From: JAFGMR01 sp964632755
Lineage (GTDB): Archaea; Halobacteriota; Methanosarcinia; Methanotrichales; Methanotrichaceae
Assembly (NCBI GenBank): GCA_964632755.1
Contig: CAZWDT010000004.1
Span: 1-62,961 of the forward strand
DNA length: 62,961 nt
Direction: 5' to 3'
Part shown: piece after piece, positions 7,985 to 17,536 of the stretch
Numbering within the stretch: position 1 is the first letter of the stretch
How the letters are laid out: each line of letters begins with the position of its first letter
Translations under genes and position numbers: made by a program
Notes under the pieces: model-generated
What the model saw: only the letters and a program-made list of their open reading frames with translations
What the model was told of the DNA's origin: nothing
Database searches by the model: none

Positions 7985-10900
7985 TTATACGTATACCTTA
8001 CCATGTGCCTCCATGACGGTGGATGGATCGGTCCGTGCCTTGTTGTAATAAAACATGGTCTTCCCGAAGGCCTTCATTCCCCCGTAGCTCATGTCCTGGT
8101 CTGGCAGATAGGGGCTATAGGCCTCGCCATAGGCATCCAATGTCACATTTCCAAAGCCGGTCCCCCTCTGATAAGCCAGGGTCGTCAGCGGAGTTGCCAC
8201 GGCGTAGCCATAGAGGGATTCTACGTAACCATGCTGTACGTTGGTGGAGACGAGGGAGTGAGTATCCAGCTCTTCCCTTCCAGACAGTCCGATGGACCGA
8301 TGCTCGAGATATATGGATTCTCCCCAGGCGGAGAGGCCAGAGGTTGTCTCGCGCACGGTCCGCGAGCTCTCGCTTCCGCTGTCGAGGGCATAGCCAGTGA
8401 ATGCGAGCCCGCCAAACCCAATGCCGGAGATGCTTGCGCTCATTCCAGCGTAGGGCAATAGCTCCGGCTGTTCCTCAACTTCCAAGCAAGGCAGCCAGTC
8501 CACGCCGGACCCTAAGCTCATGTCGATAAAGCTCCCTTGAGCCAGGAGATCGTTTAGCTGAACCTTTGCGATCGTCGGATTGGCGAATGCCTGGGCCGAT
8601 TCAATCGAGAGATGGTTCGGTGTTCCCTCGTAGCCGTCAACTTGGACGCTCTCTGCTATGTGGTTTTCGCCATTGGTGGCATCCATCGTGTGAGATATAC
8701 CATATCCCTCGACATCAAGCCCTTCCTCCGATATCCCTACCAATGGAATCCCTGAGCCCTCGGTCCCCTTGATGCTGCCGCTCAAGTCGACGCTTCCCTC
8801 CTCGGTGTGGAGGCCGGATATAGCGTCGAGGCCATCGTAATCCTCGAAGCTCATATACAACGGGTAGTATGAAGCTCCGAAGAAGGAGTTGAAACCGCCA
8901 TAACCGTAGAGGTCGTAGCCAATTCCCCCCGAGTAGCCAGACGGTCCAAGCAGGCCGGTTGTCGTACCCATGTAGGAGAGGTAGGGATATAGAGTTCCAG
9001 ACGGCCAGAGCTGGATATCCTGAAATAGGGTTATCGGTCCGGCAAATAGCGAACTGCCATAGGATATACAGCCAGGTTCCGTGATCTTGCCTTCTGTGCT
9101 CTCCGAGTGTGTGACCTTGTTGTTCGCGGCAAGGCTCGATCCGGAGTAGGATAGCGTGGCTGAGCTTGGAATTGTCATATTGAGGTAGGTTGTGGCACAG
9201 CCGAAGGTGCTCAAGGTGATTTGGCTATTAGTTGCCAGATCCACCTCGTTCTCGGCGCCGCTGGAATGGCCGATATCGCATCCTAAACCCATATCAAGCG
9301 CAGATGCCTCCAGCTCCTCTACGTTCACCGAGGCCTGGGCCTTTGCAGGGTCGCCGCCGAAGATGCTTCTTGCTCCCTCGATGCTGCAAATATGTCCGAA
9401 GTGGATCTCGGCATAATCCGATGCATACAGCTGCGTGGCACAGCCGGCTATTGTGGGCGTTCTCGCTTCGGTCAATTTGGTGATGCTGCCCGATGATGCA
9501 ATCGTGTTATGGCTGAATGTAACCTGGGCAAGATCATCGTTGGCTTTTGTCCAACCTGAGAAGATATGGTCCGCCGCTCCTCCCTCTCCATAGATCTCGA
9601 AGTAGGGACAGACGAAGTCATCTCTCGGACTCAGTGCTCCGATGCTATGGACAATGCTTCCCATATCGGTATGGGCCCCGAGTAGATCGACTGCGATCAT
9701 CGCGTTGCTGCTTCCCTTCCAGGCCTTTGCATTGCCTGTATATCCAAGCGTCCCGGCTTGAACCTCGACGTACTCGACGGCTCTCAGGTCGGCATCCTCT
9801 ATCGTGTAGTAAGGATTGAGAAGGCTTCCTGCAACCATCTGATGGGTAAGTGTCTCCGCAGGAGATGCGGCTTGAAGCTCGACATCGACGCTTGCAGTTG
9901 AGGCTCCAGTGTTTGCGGTGCCGCTGAAATCAAGGCCTCCATGGTATATTCGCGTGGATGCTTTGGCCTCGACGTCCCCTCCTCGATTCTTGGCGTAGAG
10001 TGTCTCTTGGATACTTCCCAGCGCCGTGAGGTGGGTTGTAAGCGTCGTTCCGGCTGCGGTCTTCTGAGCAATCCCACCAAAATCTAGGTCGCCGGAGACC
10101 ACAATCCCCAAGTTTGAGAAATGCTCTGGCGGGGCCTCAACTCCTGTTTGGAGGGTGTTGGTGACGATATTAGCCGAGGCATGCAGGTTGTCCATGCTCG
10201 CTCCGGCACGAGGGGTCTCATCCGCCCATACCTTTGCGCCTGTCACCGACATCTGGCCGGATGAAATATCTGTTTTTATGCGTCCGATGTCGTATTGGGA
10301 GTTCTTCGCCTTTATCTCCAGGGCGGCAGACCCATTGCTTGTCGTTGATACATTGGCGCTGTTTACATACGATGATGCCGAGTTCGAGTAGGCGGTCCCA
10401 ACCCCGTTGTAGTTGTTAACCTGCCCGCTTCTGACTTCTAGCGAATGGTAGGCCAGATCCGCCATCCCGTTATTCGATTGCGAGTCGAAGAGCAGATGCG
10501 CTCCTTCGGCGTGTTGGACGGTCTGGATGGCTGTTGTGTAATTAGGGGCAGCACGCGCCGTTCCCGAGTAGCCCTGAAGCGTTCCGTACTCCACCGTGAT
10601 GTTTCCAATGGCAAAGGATTCCGGATTATAGGCTAGGACCTCGACGTAGATGCTGTCGGCATCCGTTGAGGTCAGCGTCTGCCGTCCCTGGACATAGGCG
10701 CTTGGCACCACCTCTCCCTCGGCAGGGGACATGACGTAGTTGTAGATGCTGTCGGCAGCGCCTACAACGTCCACTCTCACCCTTGCGTGGAGACCGTTTG
10801 CGGCGTCGTTCACATAATGCTCTTCGTGCAGGTCACCTGCGGCAAGCAGGGAACGCGATAGGATCGGGCCTCCTGCGAAGCTTGCGCTTGCCTGATCCGA

Positions 10901-11053
10901 TATGCGATCCTCGACATCTGCCCCATACGTTGTGGTGAAGCCTACGGCGCGCTCCCCGTCGCTCGCGGAGAAGCTGGAGGTGATCTCCCCACATACACTG
11001 CCGACTAGCAGCAAGGGCAAGATAAAGATCATGGTATATTTAATATAACTCAT
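7985..11053 (-). CDS. Large secreted surface protein
   Basis: A 1,022-residue protein with a clear signal peptide (hydrophobic FILPLLLVGSVCG, cleavage probably near residue 22). No C-terminal membrane anchor is visible. The mature part is rich in Ser, Gly, Ala and Thr, poor in Lys and Arg, and built from alternating short strands such as VEVLAYNPESFAIGNITVEYG, VSGDLDFGGIAQKTA and LHTEEGSVDLSGSI, suggesting an all-beta extracellular fold. Several N-x-S/T sites could be glycosylated. No known family is recognised. It may be a sheath, S-layer-associated or adhesive protein. A weak GGG ribosome site precedes the ATG, and a strong terminator follows the gene. Confidence 0.8.
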   Translation of the reverse strand: MSYIKYTMIFILPLLLVGSVCGEITSSFSASDGERAVGFTTTYGADVEDRISDQASASFAGGPILSRSLLAAGDLHEEHYVNDAANGLHARVRVDVVGAADSIYNYVMSPAEGEVVPSAYVQGRQTLTSTDADSIYVEVLAYNPESFAIGNITVEYGTLQGYSGTARAAPNYTTAIQTVQHAEGAHLLFDSQSNNGMADLAYHSLEVRSGQVNNYNGVGTAYSNSASSYVNSANVSTTSNGSAALEIKAKNSQYDIGRIKTDISSGQMSVTGAKVWADETPRAGASMDNLHASANIVTNTLQTGVEAPPEHFSNLGIVVSGDLDFGGIAQKTAAGTTLTTHLTALGSIQETLYAKNRGGDVEAKASTRIYHGGLDFSGTANTGASTASVDVELQAASPAETLTHQMVAGSLLNPYYTIEDADLRAVEYVEVQAGTLGYTGNAKAWKGSSNAMIAVDLLGAHTDMGSIVHSIGALSPRDDFVCPYFEIYGEGGAADHIFSGWTKANDDLAQVTFSHNTIASSGSITKLTEARTPTIAGCATQLYASDYAEIHFGHICSIEGARSIFGGDPAKAQASVNVEELEASALDMGLGCDIGHSSGAENEVDLATNSQITLSTFGCATTYLNMTIPSSATLSYSGSSLAANNKVTHSESTEGKITEPGCISYGSSLFAGPITLFQDIQLWPSGTLYPYLSYMGTTTGLLGPSGYSGGIGYDLYGYGGFNSFFGASYYPLYMSFEDYDGLDAISGLHTEEGSVDLSGSIKGTEGSGIPLVGISEEGLDVEGYGISHTMDATNGENHIAESVQVDGYEGTPNHLSIESAQAFANPTIAKVQLNDLLAQGSFIDMSLGSGVDWLPCLEVEEQPELLPYAGMSASISGIGFGGLAFTGYALDSGSESSRTVRETTSGLSAWGESIYLEHRSIGLSGREELDTHSLVSTNVQHGYVESLYGYAVATPLTTLAYQRGTGFGNVTLDAYGEAYSPYLPDQDMSYGGMKAFGKTMFYYNKARTDPSTVMEAHGKVYV

Positions 11054-11465
11054 CTCGAACCCTCATAATATATATCTCTTCCCAGTTTGAATATATCCGA
11101 TAACTATCTCCAAATCTTACATTATTTAAATGTTTCGAGGCAAAATATTCCACGATATGGCCAAATATATATTGGAAATTTATCTACATATTTTGTTAAA
11201 TATTACCTATATTACCTTTCCTCCAGCACCTACAAACGCCGGCAGAATCCTACGTCAATCCTACGATATCTGCACGACTTCATAGGATGTAGATAACGCG
11301 CATTATCTAACTGAATTTAAATATATGATATAATAGATCAAATCTGACAAAACCAATATTTTCGGAGATTGCCACCCCTTTCTGAACGATGGAACGGTTG
11401 TTCTCAGCTTGACCGCGTGGATTGAGGTGCAGATTGGCCGGGCCAAATTATCGCGCACTCATTCC
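11054..11465. promoter_or_regulatory. AT-rich intergenic region and promoter of surface gene
   Basis: A 412-base AT-rich stretch holding two candidate box A elements for the minus-strand surface gene: CATTTAAATAATG near 11124-11134 and GATATATATTA near 11070-11080. The more distal one would leave a leader of about 50 bases. Short open frames here have no ribosome site or recognisable product. Confidence 0.4.
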
Positions 11466-11882
11466 TCATAGCAACCTGCGACACTCGACCATCATGCACC
11501 TTCCAAGCACTACTTGGAATCCCTCGCGTCCGAGCTCCTCGGCGATCTGATAGTTTTCGCATCCAGGTTGGAACCAGACCGTCTTGCAGCCCTTGGACCG
11601 CACCTGCATTGCGACCGTTGAAGCGGCCGATGGTCTGCGAAAGACGTCCACGATGCCCACCGGTCCTGGAATCTCATCCAAGGTACGGTATACCCTCTCC
11701 CCAAGTATCAGCTCGCCCATGTGGTTTGGATTAACCGGGATTATCCTGAAGCCATATCGCTGCACTACCTTCGTGACGTAGTATCCTGCCCTTGCGGGAT
11801 TGCTTGAAGCGCCGAGAACTGCAACGATGCGGCTCTCCCTCAAGGCCTTGCGGATTTGATCATCGCTGCTTAAAATCGGCAT
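11466..11882 (-). CDS. CoA-binding domain protein
   Basis: A 138-residue single-domain Rossmann-fold protein like the CoA-binding domain of succinyl-CoA synthetase alpha (YccU family). The nucleotide-binding loop is VAVLGASSNPARAGYYV at about residues 18-34. The family motifs IIPVNPN, VDVFRRPS and WFQPGCEN follow, with a CMMVE at the end. These proteins bind CoA or related nucleotides, but their cellular role is unknown. The start was placed at the ATG preceded by GGGAGGT; the frame is open 23 codons further but has no ribosome site there. Confidence 0.88.
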   Translation of the reverse strand: MPILSSDDQIRKALRESRIVAVLGASSNPARAGYYVTKVVQRYGFRIIPVNPNHMGELILGERVYRTLDEIPGPVGIVDVFRRPSAASTVAMQVRSKGCKTVWFQPGCENYQIAEELGREGFQVVLGRCMMVECRRLL

Positions 11883-12146
11883 GTCTACCTCCCATAACCG
11901 TATACAATGGATCTCCACCCGGCAAGCCACCACGATCCAGGCCTCTTTCAATAAGGCGCGGAAAAGGCCATGCCCATGGGATCAAAACCACTAGACCACC
12001 TGGCCTATCCAAAGCGAGGCTTTGCCGGTCCCGAGACGAGATTTGCCGCAAACGGAGGTACCCATCCGATTATGGGGGCTGAAGGATTTTCTACTTGACG
12101 GTGTGGATAATTTTTGATACTGTATCCGAAAGTTTTATTACTAGAT

Positions 12147-12518
12147 ATGTCAGCATTAGATTTTAGCGATCAGGGAACCCAACTGGTTGCTCAAATCGGG
12201 GGCGCCTATCGTGCGCCTCCCTCCATCGGGCCATTGCTGAGGACGGCCGACAGGGCTGGATCTACTGGATCTATTATGTATGTCTACGAGATGTATCAGG
12301 ATGAAGGGGAGGGCAGGCCGTGCTGGTGGCGCCGTTTCACCCCACGTGAGTATGAGAACGAGAGGCTTCTACGCAAGTTGCAAGGCCAGGGCTGGTTTGA
12401 GACTGTGACCCTCGACCGAGATCTCGGGCCCATGGTGGCAATGACAAAGGAGGAGGCGAAGGATCTCCAGGAGGCCTATCAACCGTCTTCTCAGAGCGCT
12501 CAATGGGGCAAGGTCTGA
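12147..12518 (+). CDS. Small conserved-looking protein of unknown function
   Basis: A 123-residue hydrophilic protein starting MSALDFSDQGTQLV, with an aromatic-rich middle (CWWRRFTPREYENERLL) and a charged tail. No signal peptide, membrane segment or known family is visible. The upstream sequence has TATA-like TTTTATTAC just before this ATG; an in-frame TTG 11 codons earlier is a less likely start. It lies directly upstream of polB on the same strand. Confidence 0.5.
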   Translation: MSALDFSDQGTQLVAQIGGAYRAPPSIGPLLRTADRAGSTGSIMYVYEMYQDEGEGRPCWWRRFTPREYENERLLRKLQGQGWFETVTLDRDLGPMVAMTKEEAKDLQEAYQPSSQSAQWGKV

Positions 12519-12594
12519 CTGGACTTTCAATCGATCCTGTACCGCCCAAACCTTGGCCAAAGTTTAAGTTGATCCACGCCCAACCACCGAGTCA

Positions 12595-15231
12595 ATGCTC
12601 TTCCAGATACTGGACGCCAACTACACCTACGGACCAGATGGCTTCCCGGTAGTGCAGCTTTTCGGCCCCACTGAGGAGGGGAGGAGCGTGGTATGCCGTG
12701 TCTCCGGCTTTAGGCCGTACTTCTACGCAGGCGTGGAGGAGGAGCGCCTCGAAGAGGCGATCGATGGAATCGAGGCCATGAACCTCCAGGTCGAGGTGGT
12801 GGACCGATTCGAGCCGATCGGCTATCAAGCCCGCCCGACCAAGATGCTGCGAATCGTCGGCCGGGATCCAAAGGATGTGAGGATTCTAAGAGAGCGGGTG
12901 AGGGAGATGCCCGGCATCAAGGCCGTCTACGAGAGCGATATCCTGTTCAAGAACCGCTATCTCATCGACTCCGGCCTTGGCGGGATGGGATGGGCAGAGG
13001 CACCGGGCGAAAAGGCAGATATAACCGAGGTCTCCCGAGGCCGGCGGGAGGTAAACGCTCCGCTGAAGCATATGGCCTTCGATATAGAGTGCCTCCCGCG
13101 GGGCGGCGAGATGCCGACGGCTGACGTCTCCCCTGTGATACTCATAAGCATGGCATTTAAACCTGCCTTTCAAGGCCTTGACGATCTTGTGCTGGTGGCC
13201 CGGGAGCTGGACTGCCCCCGCTCCGACGTGCTCTCCTTCAGGGATGAGGCCCAGATGATTGCGGCCTTCATCGGCATGATCAAGGAGTTCGATCCCGATA
13301 TCCTCGCCGGTTACAACTCTAACGAGTTCGACCTGCCCTACCTCGACGAGAGGCTGAGACGGCTTGGGCTTGAGGCTCGCGTGGGCAGGGATGGCAGCCA
13401 CTGGATCATAAGGAAGATCGTCAACCAGACGAACGTTGCCATGACCGGAAGGATTGTCGTAGACCTCCTTCCCATCATCCGCTCCTCTTACAGCCTCAAG
13501 CAGTACACGCTAAGAAACGCAAGCTCCGAGCTATTGAGTATGGAGAAGTACGACGTCGACCCAAAGGAGATCGAGTCGATCTGGATGGCGGGGGGAGATG
13601 AGCTTCGGCGGTTCATCCGCTACTCAAGGCGCGACGCCGTCCTCGCGCTTAGGCTCCTCCTCGACCTGCGCCTGATGGACAAGTACATCGCCCTCTCCCA
13701 GGCGAGCGGCTCTCTCCTGCAGGATGTGGTCAACGGCGGGCAGAGCGGCATGGTCGAGAGCCTCCTTCTCCGCAGGTTCCGCGAGAGTGATCGAGTGATT
13801 CCCCCAAAGCCGGACTCAGAGGTCTCCGAGGTTCGCCACGGAGATGTGGAGCTGAAGGGGGGAGCTGTGCTTGATCCCGAGAAGGGTCTCTTGGAGGATG
13901 TGGTCATACTGGACTACAAGTCGCTATATCCCACGATCATGATGGCGCATAACCTCTGCTACTCAACAGTGATCATAGGTCCTCATCCTCCGGGAGATGC
14001 CATACGGGCGCCCTCTGGAGGGGAGTTCGTCTCCCCGGAGGTCTCTGCGGGGATCGTTCCCTCGGTCTTGCGAGAGCTATTGGATCAGAGGACCGAGACC
14101 AAGAGGATGATGAAGTCAGCAGGGGATGAGGAGCGCCAGTTCCTGGATGCCAAGCAGTACGCGATGAAGATCCTTCTCAACAGCTTCTACGGTTACTCCG
14201 GGTATGCGCGTGCCCGCCTCTACAGCTTGACCCTGGCGAACGCCGTGACCAGCTTCGGGAGGGCGAACATTGCCCGGACCAAGGAGCTGATCGAGGAGAT
14301 CAGCACGATATCCATCCTCGATGGCAGGGCATGCCTGCCCTCTGAACTGGAAGGAATGGCAGGAGAAGGTCTCCGAGGTCTTAAGGAGTACAACCTCTCC
14401 GTCGTCTACGGCGACACCGACAGCGTCTTCGTCAGGTTGCAGCGTCGTTTGGGGATGGTGGACGACCGTGGAAGCGACGCTGCGGCTATATCTCCGGAAG
14501 AAGCCGAGCTTGTGGGAAAGAGGATCGCCCAGGCCATCACCTCATGGCTTCCTCCGCCAATGGAGCTGGTATTCGAGGCTTTCGCCCGCCGGGCAATCTT
14601 CCTTGCCAAGAAGAGGTATGCCCTCTGGGTCTTCGAGCGGTTGGGTGCCAACTGGCAGGATCGAATCAAGGTCAGGGGGATGGAGACGGTTCGACGCGAT
14701 TGGTGCGAGTTAACATCGAAGACGCTCAATCGTTGTCTTGAGCTTCTGCTCAAGGAGGGGCTCGTGGATGAGGCTGTGGATCATGTGCAGGGGGTGATAG
14801 ATCGCATTGGGTCGCTCGACCTCAAGAAGGACAGGGATATGCTCGATGACCTGACGCTGACCAGGAGGTACACCAAGAGCCCGTCCGCATACAAGAGCAA
14901 GCAGCCCCACATCCAGCTGGTGGAGAAGATGCGGCGACGAGGCGGCCGCGTGCCAGGGATTGGGGACCGCATCCCCTTTGTAATAGTGAAGGAGGGGCGA
15001 AGGACCCTCTTCGTCGATAGGGCAGAGGATCCCGAGTACGCCGTGGAGAACGAGAAGCAGATAGACACCGATTATTACATCGAAAAGCAGATTCTCCCCC
15101 CCGTGCTGAGGATATTCTCAACATTCAATATCACCAAGGAACAGCTACGCAGGGACCGGCGGCAGAGAAACCTCCTCGACTTTGGCAGGGAGGCAAAGCC
15201 CCAAACGCAGAGGTCTCTCTCCGACTACTAG
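12595..15231 (+). CDS. polB: Family B DNA polymerase
   Basis: An 878-residue replicative/repair DNA polymerase. The N-terminal domain is followed by the 3'-5' exonuclease motif AFDIECLP at about residue 160 and YNSNEFDLPYL at about 240. The polymerase motifs follow: DYKSLYPTIM at about 439, LLNSFYGYSGYAR at about 523, and YGDTDSVF with the catalytic aspartates at about 604. KKRYALWVFE lies at about 672. No intein interrupts it, and there is no obvious PIP box. The C-terminus ends in a basic segment. It probably works in chromosomal DNA synthesis or repair together with the archaeal PolD. Confidence 0.97.
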   Translation: MLFQILDANYTYGPDGFPVVQLFGPTEEGRSVVCRVSGFRPYFYAGVEEERLEEAIDGIEAMNLQVEVVDRFEPIGYQARPTKMLRIVGRDPKDVRILRERVREMPGIKAVYESDILFKNRYLIDSGLGGMGWAEAPGEKADITEVSRGRREVNAPLKHMAFDIECLPRGGEMPTADVSPVILISMAFKPAFQGLDDLVLVARELDCPRSDVLSFRDEAQMIAAFIGMIKEFDPDILAGYNSNEFDLPYLDERLRRLGLEARVGRDGSHWIIRKIVNQTNVAMTGRIVVDLLPIIRSSYSLKQYTLRNASSELLSMEKYDVDPKEIESIWMAGGDELRRFIRYSRRDAVLALRLLLDLRLMDKYIALSQASGSLLQDVVNGGQSGMVESLLLRRFRESDRVIPPKPDSEVSEVRHGDVELKGGAVLDPEKGLLEDVVILDYKSLYPTIMMAHNLCYSTVIIGPHPPGDAIRAPSGGEFVSPEVSAGIVPSVLRELLDQRTETKRMMKSAGDEERQFLDAKQYAMKILLNSFYGYSGYARARLYSLTLANAVTSFGRANIARTKELIEEISTISILDGRACLPSELEGMAGEGLRGLKEYNLSVVYGDTDSVFVRLQRRLGMVDDRGSDAAAISPEEAELVGKRIAQAITSWLPPPMELVFEAFARRAIFLAKKRYALWVFERLGANWQDRIKVRGMETVRRDWCELTSKTLNRCLELLLKEGLVDEAVDHVQGVIDRIGSLDLKKDRDMLDDLTLTRRYTKSPSAYKSKQPHIQLVEKMRRRGGRVPGIGDRIPFVIVKEGRRTLFVDRAEDPEYAVENEKQIDTDYYIEKQILPPVLRIFSTFNITKEQLRRDRRQRNLLDFGREAKPQTQRSLSDY

Positions 15232-15314
15232 CAAGGGGCTTGCCCCTCGGCGTGCCGAACCGGGGCAGAGCCTTCATGCTATTGGGATGGGTCTTTGAGT
15301 CGGGTCGACGGGTC

Positions 15315-15644
15315 CTATGCTCGTTCGATCACGTTCTCGCAGTAGGGATCTCCAGCGCACATCCTCTTGGTGTACCTATATGTCTGCCCTTCCTTCAAGC
15401 TCTCGACCACCGATCGACAATAGCTCTGGCATGCGTGGGAGAGCGCTACCTCGTCCCTGCCAAGCTTCCTTGCCCGGTTGAGCATGGGGCATGAGGTGAT
15501 CTTCATCACCACCTTGTCCTCCTCTTGCTCCAATATCTCGAGATCGAACTCTGGGCCGAAGATCACATTGGAGATCACTTCAAGCGTCTCCACCAATTCG
15601 CCTGCCTCTGCCACTGGATCGGATGCAAGATAAGCCATCATCAT
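15315..15644 (-). CDS. Small cysteine-containing protein
   Basis: A protein of about 109 residues with four to five spaced cysteines (SCPMLNRARKLG, HACQSYCRSV, MCAGDPYC). This end pattern resembles the C-terminal portion of V4R/4-vinyl-reductase-like and L-2-amino-thiazoline-4-carboxylate hydrolase-like proteins of methanogens, but the N-terminal part is too short for a full domain. The cysteines could bind a metal or Fe-S cluster. It starts in a run of ATG codons preceded by GAGG. Confidence 0.6.
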   Translation of the reverse strand: MMMAYLASDPVAEAGELVETLEVISNVIFGPEFDLEILEQEEDKVVMKITSCPMLNRARKLGRDEVALSHACQSYCRSVVESLKEGQTYRYTKRMCAGDPYCENVIERA

Positions 15645-15826
15645 CAACCTCTATTCAGCGGTGTGAGGCGTCGATCATATATCTGTTTGAGAGATCTTCA
15701 TAATTATTATGATAAGTTGTGAAATCTTAGGATCTGCTTCTTAGCCCTTATTGAGCGGATATCTTGGGATTATGGTCCCCAAAATCTTTTTATTGAATAG
15801 CAGCGTTGAACTCCGTGGAATCTATT

Positions 15827-16543
15827 ATGACCGATCCTGAAATAACTCAACAAATAGCTGATTTACTAATTCATTATCTGCATTTTTTATTGATTCCTAC
15901 TGCCGTTGCAGGGAAGGATGCAGCGATGAAAGCAATGGGTGAGAGGTTTGTCGAAGCCGGATGGAACAAAGCCGCTCAAATCTGGACGAGATTTCTGCCA
16001 GAGGTAGAAAGGAAACCAGAGGTTGCCCAAGCGCTACAGGAGGTCGCAAAGACACCAGATGATCCAGATGCGAGGGCCGTCCTTTCCTGGCAACTGAAGA
16101 AAGTAATGGTCGATATGCCGCAGGAGTCTATAGATGAAATCCGAAGCATAATCGCCGAGAATGTTACGGATATTCGGATTGCCACTGCTTCCAACGGTAG
16201 CGTTGCCATTGGAGGTAATGCGTCTGGTAATATAATTAATATTGTTGGTAGTTATGGCCATAACAGTCTTGGACAACAGCAACAAATAGAAGATACTGAT
16301 TTCTGGATTATGCAGGCGATTCAGGATCTTGGAGTCTCTATTCCAAACGTGAATACGATTATCGCATGCGTAGATTTAGATCCCGATGAGCTTGGGGCAC
16401 GCTTGGGAGTGATGCATTCAAGAGGTCTCATCAGAGTGGAGAAGGGCACTTATGCACCTGAACTCAGTCTCTCCAATGGAATATACGCAGCAGGTCTGAC
16501 AGATCTGGGAAGACTGGCATTGATAAACAGAACGAAGCATTGA
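15827..16543 (+). CDS. Conflict-system-like protein with C-terminal winged helix
   Basis: A 238-residue protein (an in-frame TTG seven codons upstream is less likely because a TATA-like TTTTTATTG lies at 15786-15795). The N-terminal 110 residues are helical. Residues about 117-145 form a short beta-repeat segment with SNGSVAIGG and GNIINIVG, a pattern common in small adaptor proteins next to STAND NTPases and caspase-like effectors. The last 70 residues form a winged helix with DELGARLGVMHSRGLI. It stands alone, with no NTPase partner nearby. It may be an adaptor or regulator; no function is proven. Confidence 0.6.
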   Translation: MTDPEITQQIADLLIHYLHFLLIPTAVAGKDAAMKAMGERFVEAGWNKAAQIWTRFLPEVERKPEVAQALQEVAKTPDDPDARAVLSWQLKKVMVDMPQESIDEIRSIIAENVTDIRIATASNGSVAIGGNASGNIINIVGSYGHNSLGQQQQIEDTDFWIMQAIQDLGVSIPNVNTIIACVDLDPDELGARLGVMHSRGLIRVEKGTYAPELSLSNGIYAAGLTDLGRLALINRTKH

Positions 16544-16669
16544 GAGATGCCGCTATGTGATCGAACTCTGCAGCTAAAATTATTATATATGCAAGAGAAA
16601 TTATGCAGGCTTGTACCTCGGTTATCGACCACGCAAAAGATAAATAGTGACCGGAATCACAAGGAGTCG

Positions 16670-17536
16670 ATGTTGAGCGACTGGGTCGAGTATAGCATGG
16701 TGGAGGAGGGACTTCTTGCCCTTCAGACCCCCCCCCGATCCGACCTGGGGGAGGTGGTGGACTACGTCCTGAGCACCCCTGGGAAGCGGACCCGTCCCTT
16801 GATCCTGATATTCTCCGCCGAGGCATTCGGCTCGCCGCCTCGAAGATCCCTCAATGCAGCCCTTGCAGTGGAGCTTGCCCATGCCGCATCATTGGTACAC
16901 GACGACATATTGGACGGCGGGGTGGAACGGCGAGGCGCCCCCACAACCGTGGAGAGGTTCGGCTTAGAGGCTGCCCTCCTCTGCGGGGACTATCTCATCT
17001 CCAGATCGATAGACCTGATCTCCCACTATCCCGGAGAGGTGATACGAACCTTCGCCAACGCCTGCATGGAGATGTCCGCGGGCGAGATGCTGGACCTATC
17101 AAGGATCTCCTCGCCCAAAGAATATTTCCGGTGCGTCTCCAGCAAGACGGCATCGCTATTTGCAGCCTCAGCTCGCATGGGCTGCATGATCGCGAAGGTC
17201 GGCGATGAGCAGGCCTCGATATATCACGAGTATGGGCTTCACCTCGGCCTTGCGTACCAGATTGTCGATGACCTTGAGGAGGTGCTGGGCACGAGCCAAG
17301 GGAAGAGATCCCTCAAGACATCATCCACGTTGCCTCGCATCCATGGCGAGAGGGGATCCTTAGAGGAGGCGGTGGATATCTGCACCTCGTCCATATGCGA
17401 ACATGTCGAAGTGGCCAGGGATGCCCTGGCCAGGGCCGGGGGATCGGAGAAGATGAGGGATCGGCTCAACCTCATATTGAATAAGATGACCGGAGGATGG
17501 AGCGAGGAATGCGTATTGCAGAGAAGCCTCTGCTGA
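16670..17536 (+). CDS. Polyprenyl (GGPP/FPP-type) diphosphate synthase
   Basis: A 288-residue trans-prenyltransferase that condenses isopentenyl diphosphate onto allylic diphosphates for archaeal lipids. It has GKRTRPLI near residue 36 and the first aspartate-rich motif VHDDILDGG at about residue 75. The second motif, VDDLEEVLG at about 200, is DDLEE rather than the usual DDxxD, so product length or activity may differ from the canonical enzyme. The ATG has AAGGAG before it. The downstream radical SAM gene overlaps the end by about 40 bases. Confidence 0.88.
   Translation: MLSDWVEYSMVEEGLLALQTPPRSDLGEVVDYVLSTPGKRTRPLILIFSAEAFGSPPRRSLNAALAVELAHAASLVHDDILDGGVERRGAPTTVERFGLEAALLCGDYLISRSIDLISHYPGEVIRTFANACMEMSAGEMLDLSRISSPKEYFRCVSSKTASLFAASARMGCMIAKVGDEQASIYHEYGLHLGLAYQIVDDLEEVLGTSQGKRSLKTSSTLPRIHGERGSLEEAVDICTSSICEHVEVARDALARAGGSEKMRDRLNLILNKMTGGWSEECVLQRSLC

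Noticed and set aside
11087..11296. Short plus-strand open frame in AT-rich spacer
   Set aside because: No Shine-Dalgarno sequence, no recognisable protein and it lies over promoter sequence.
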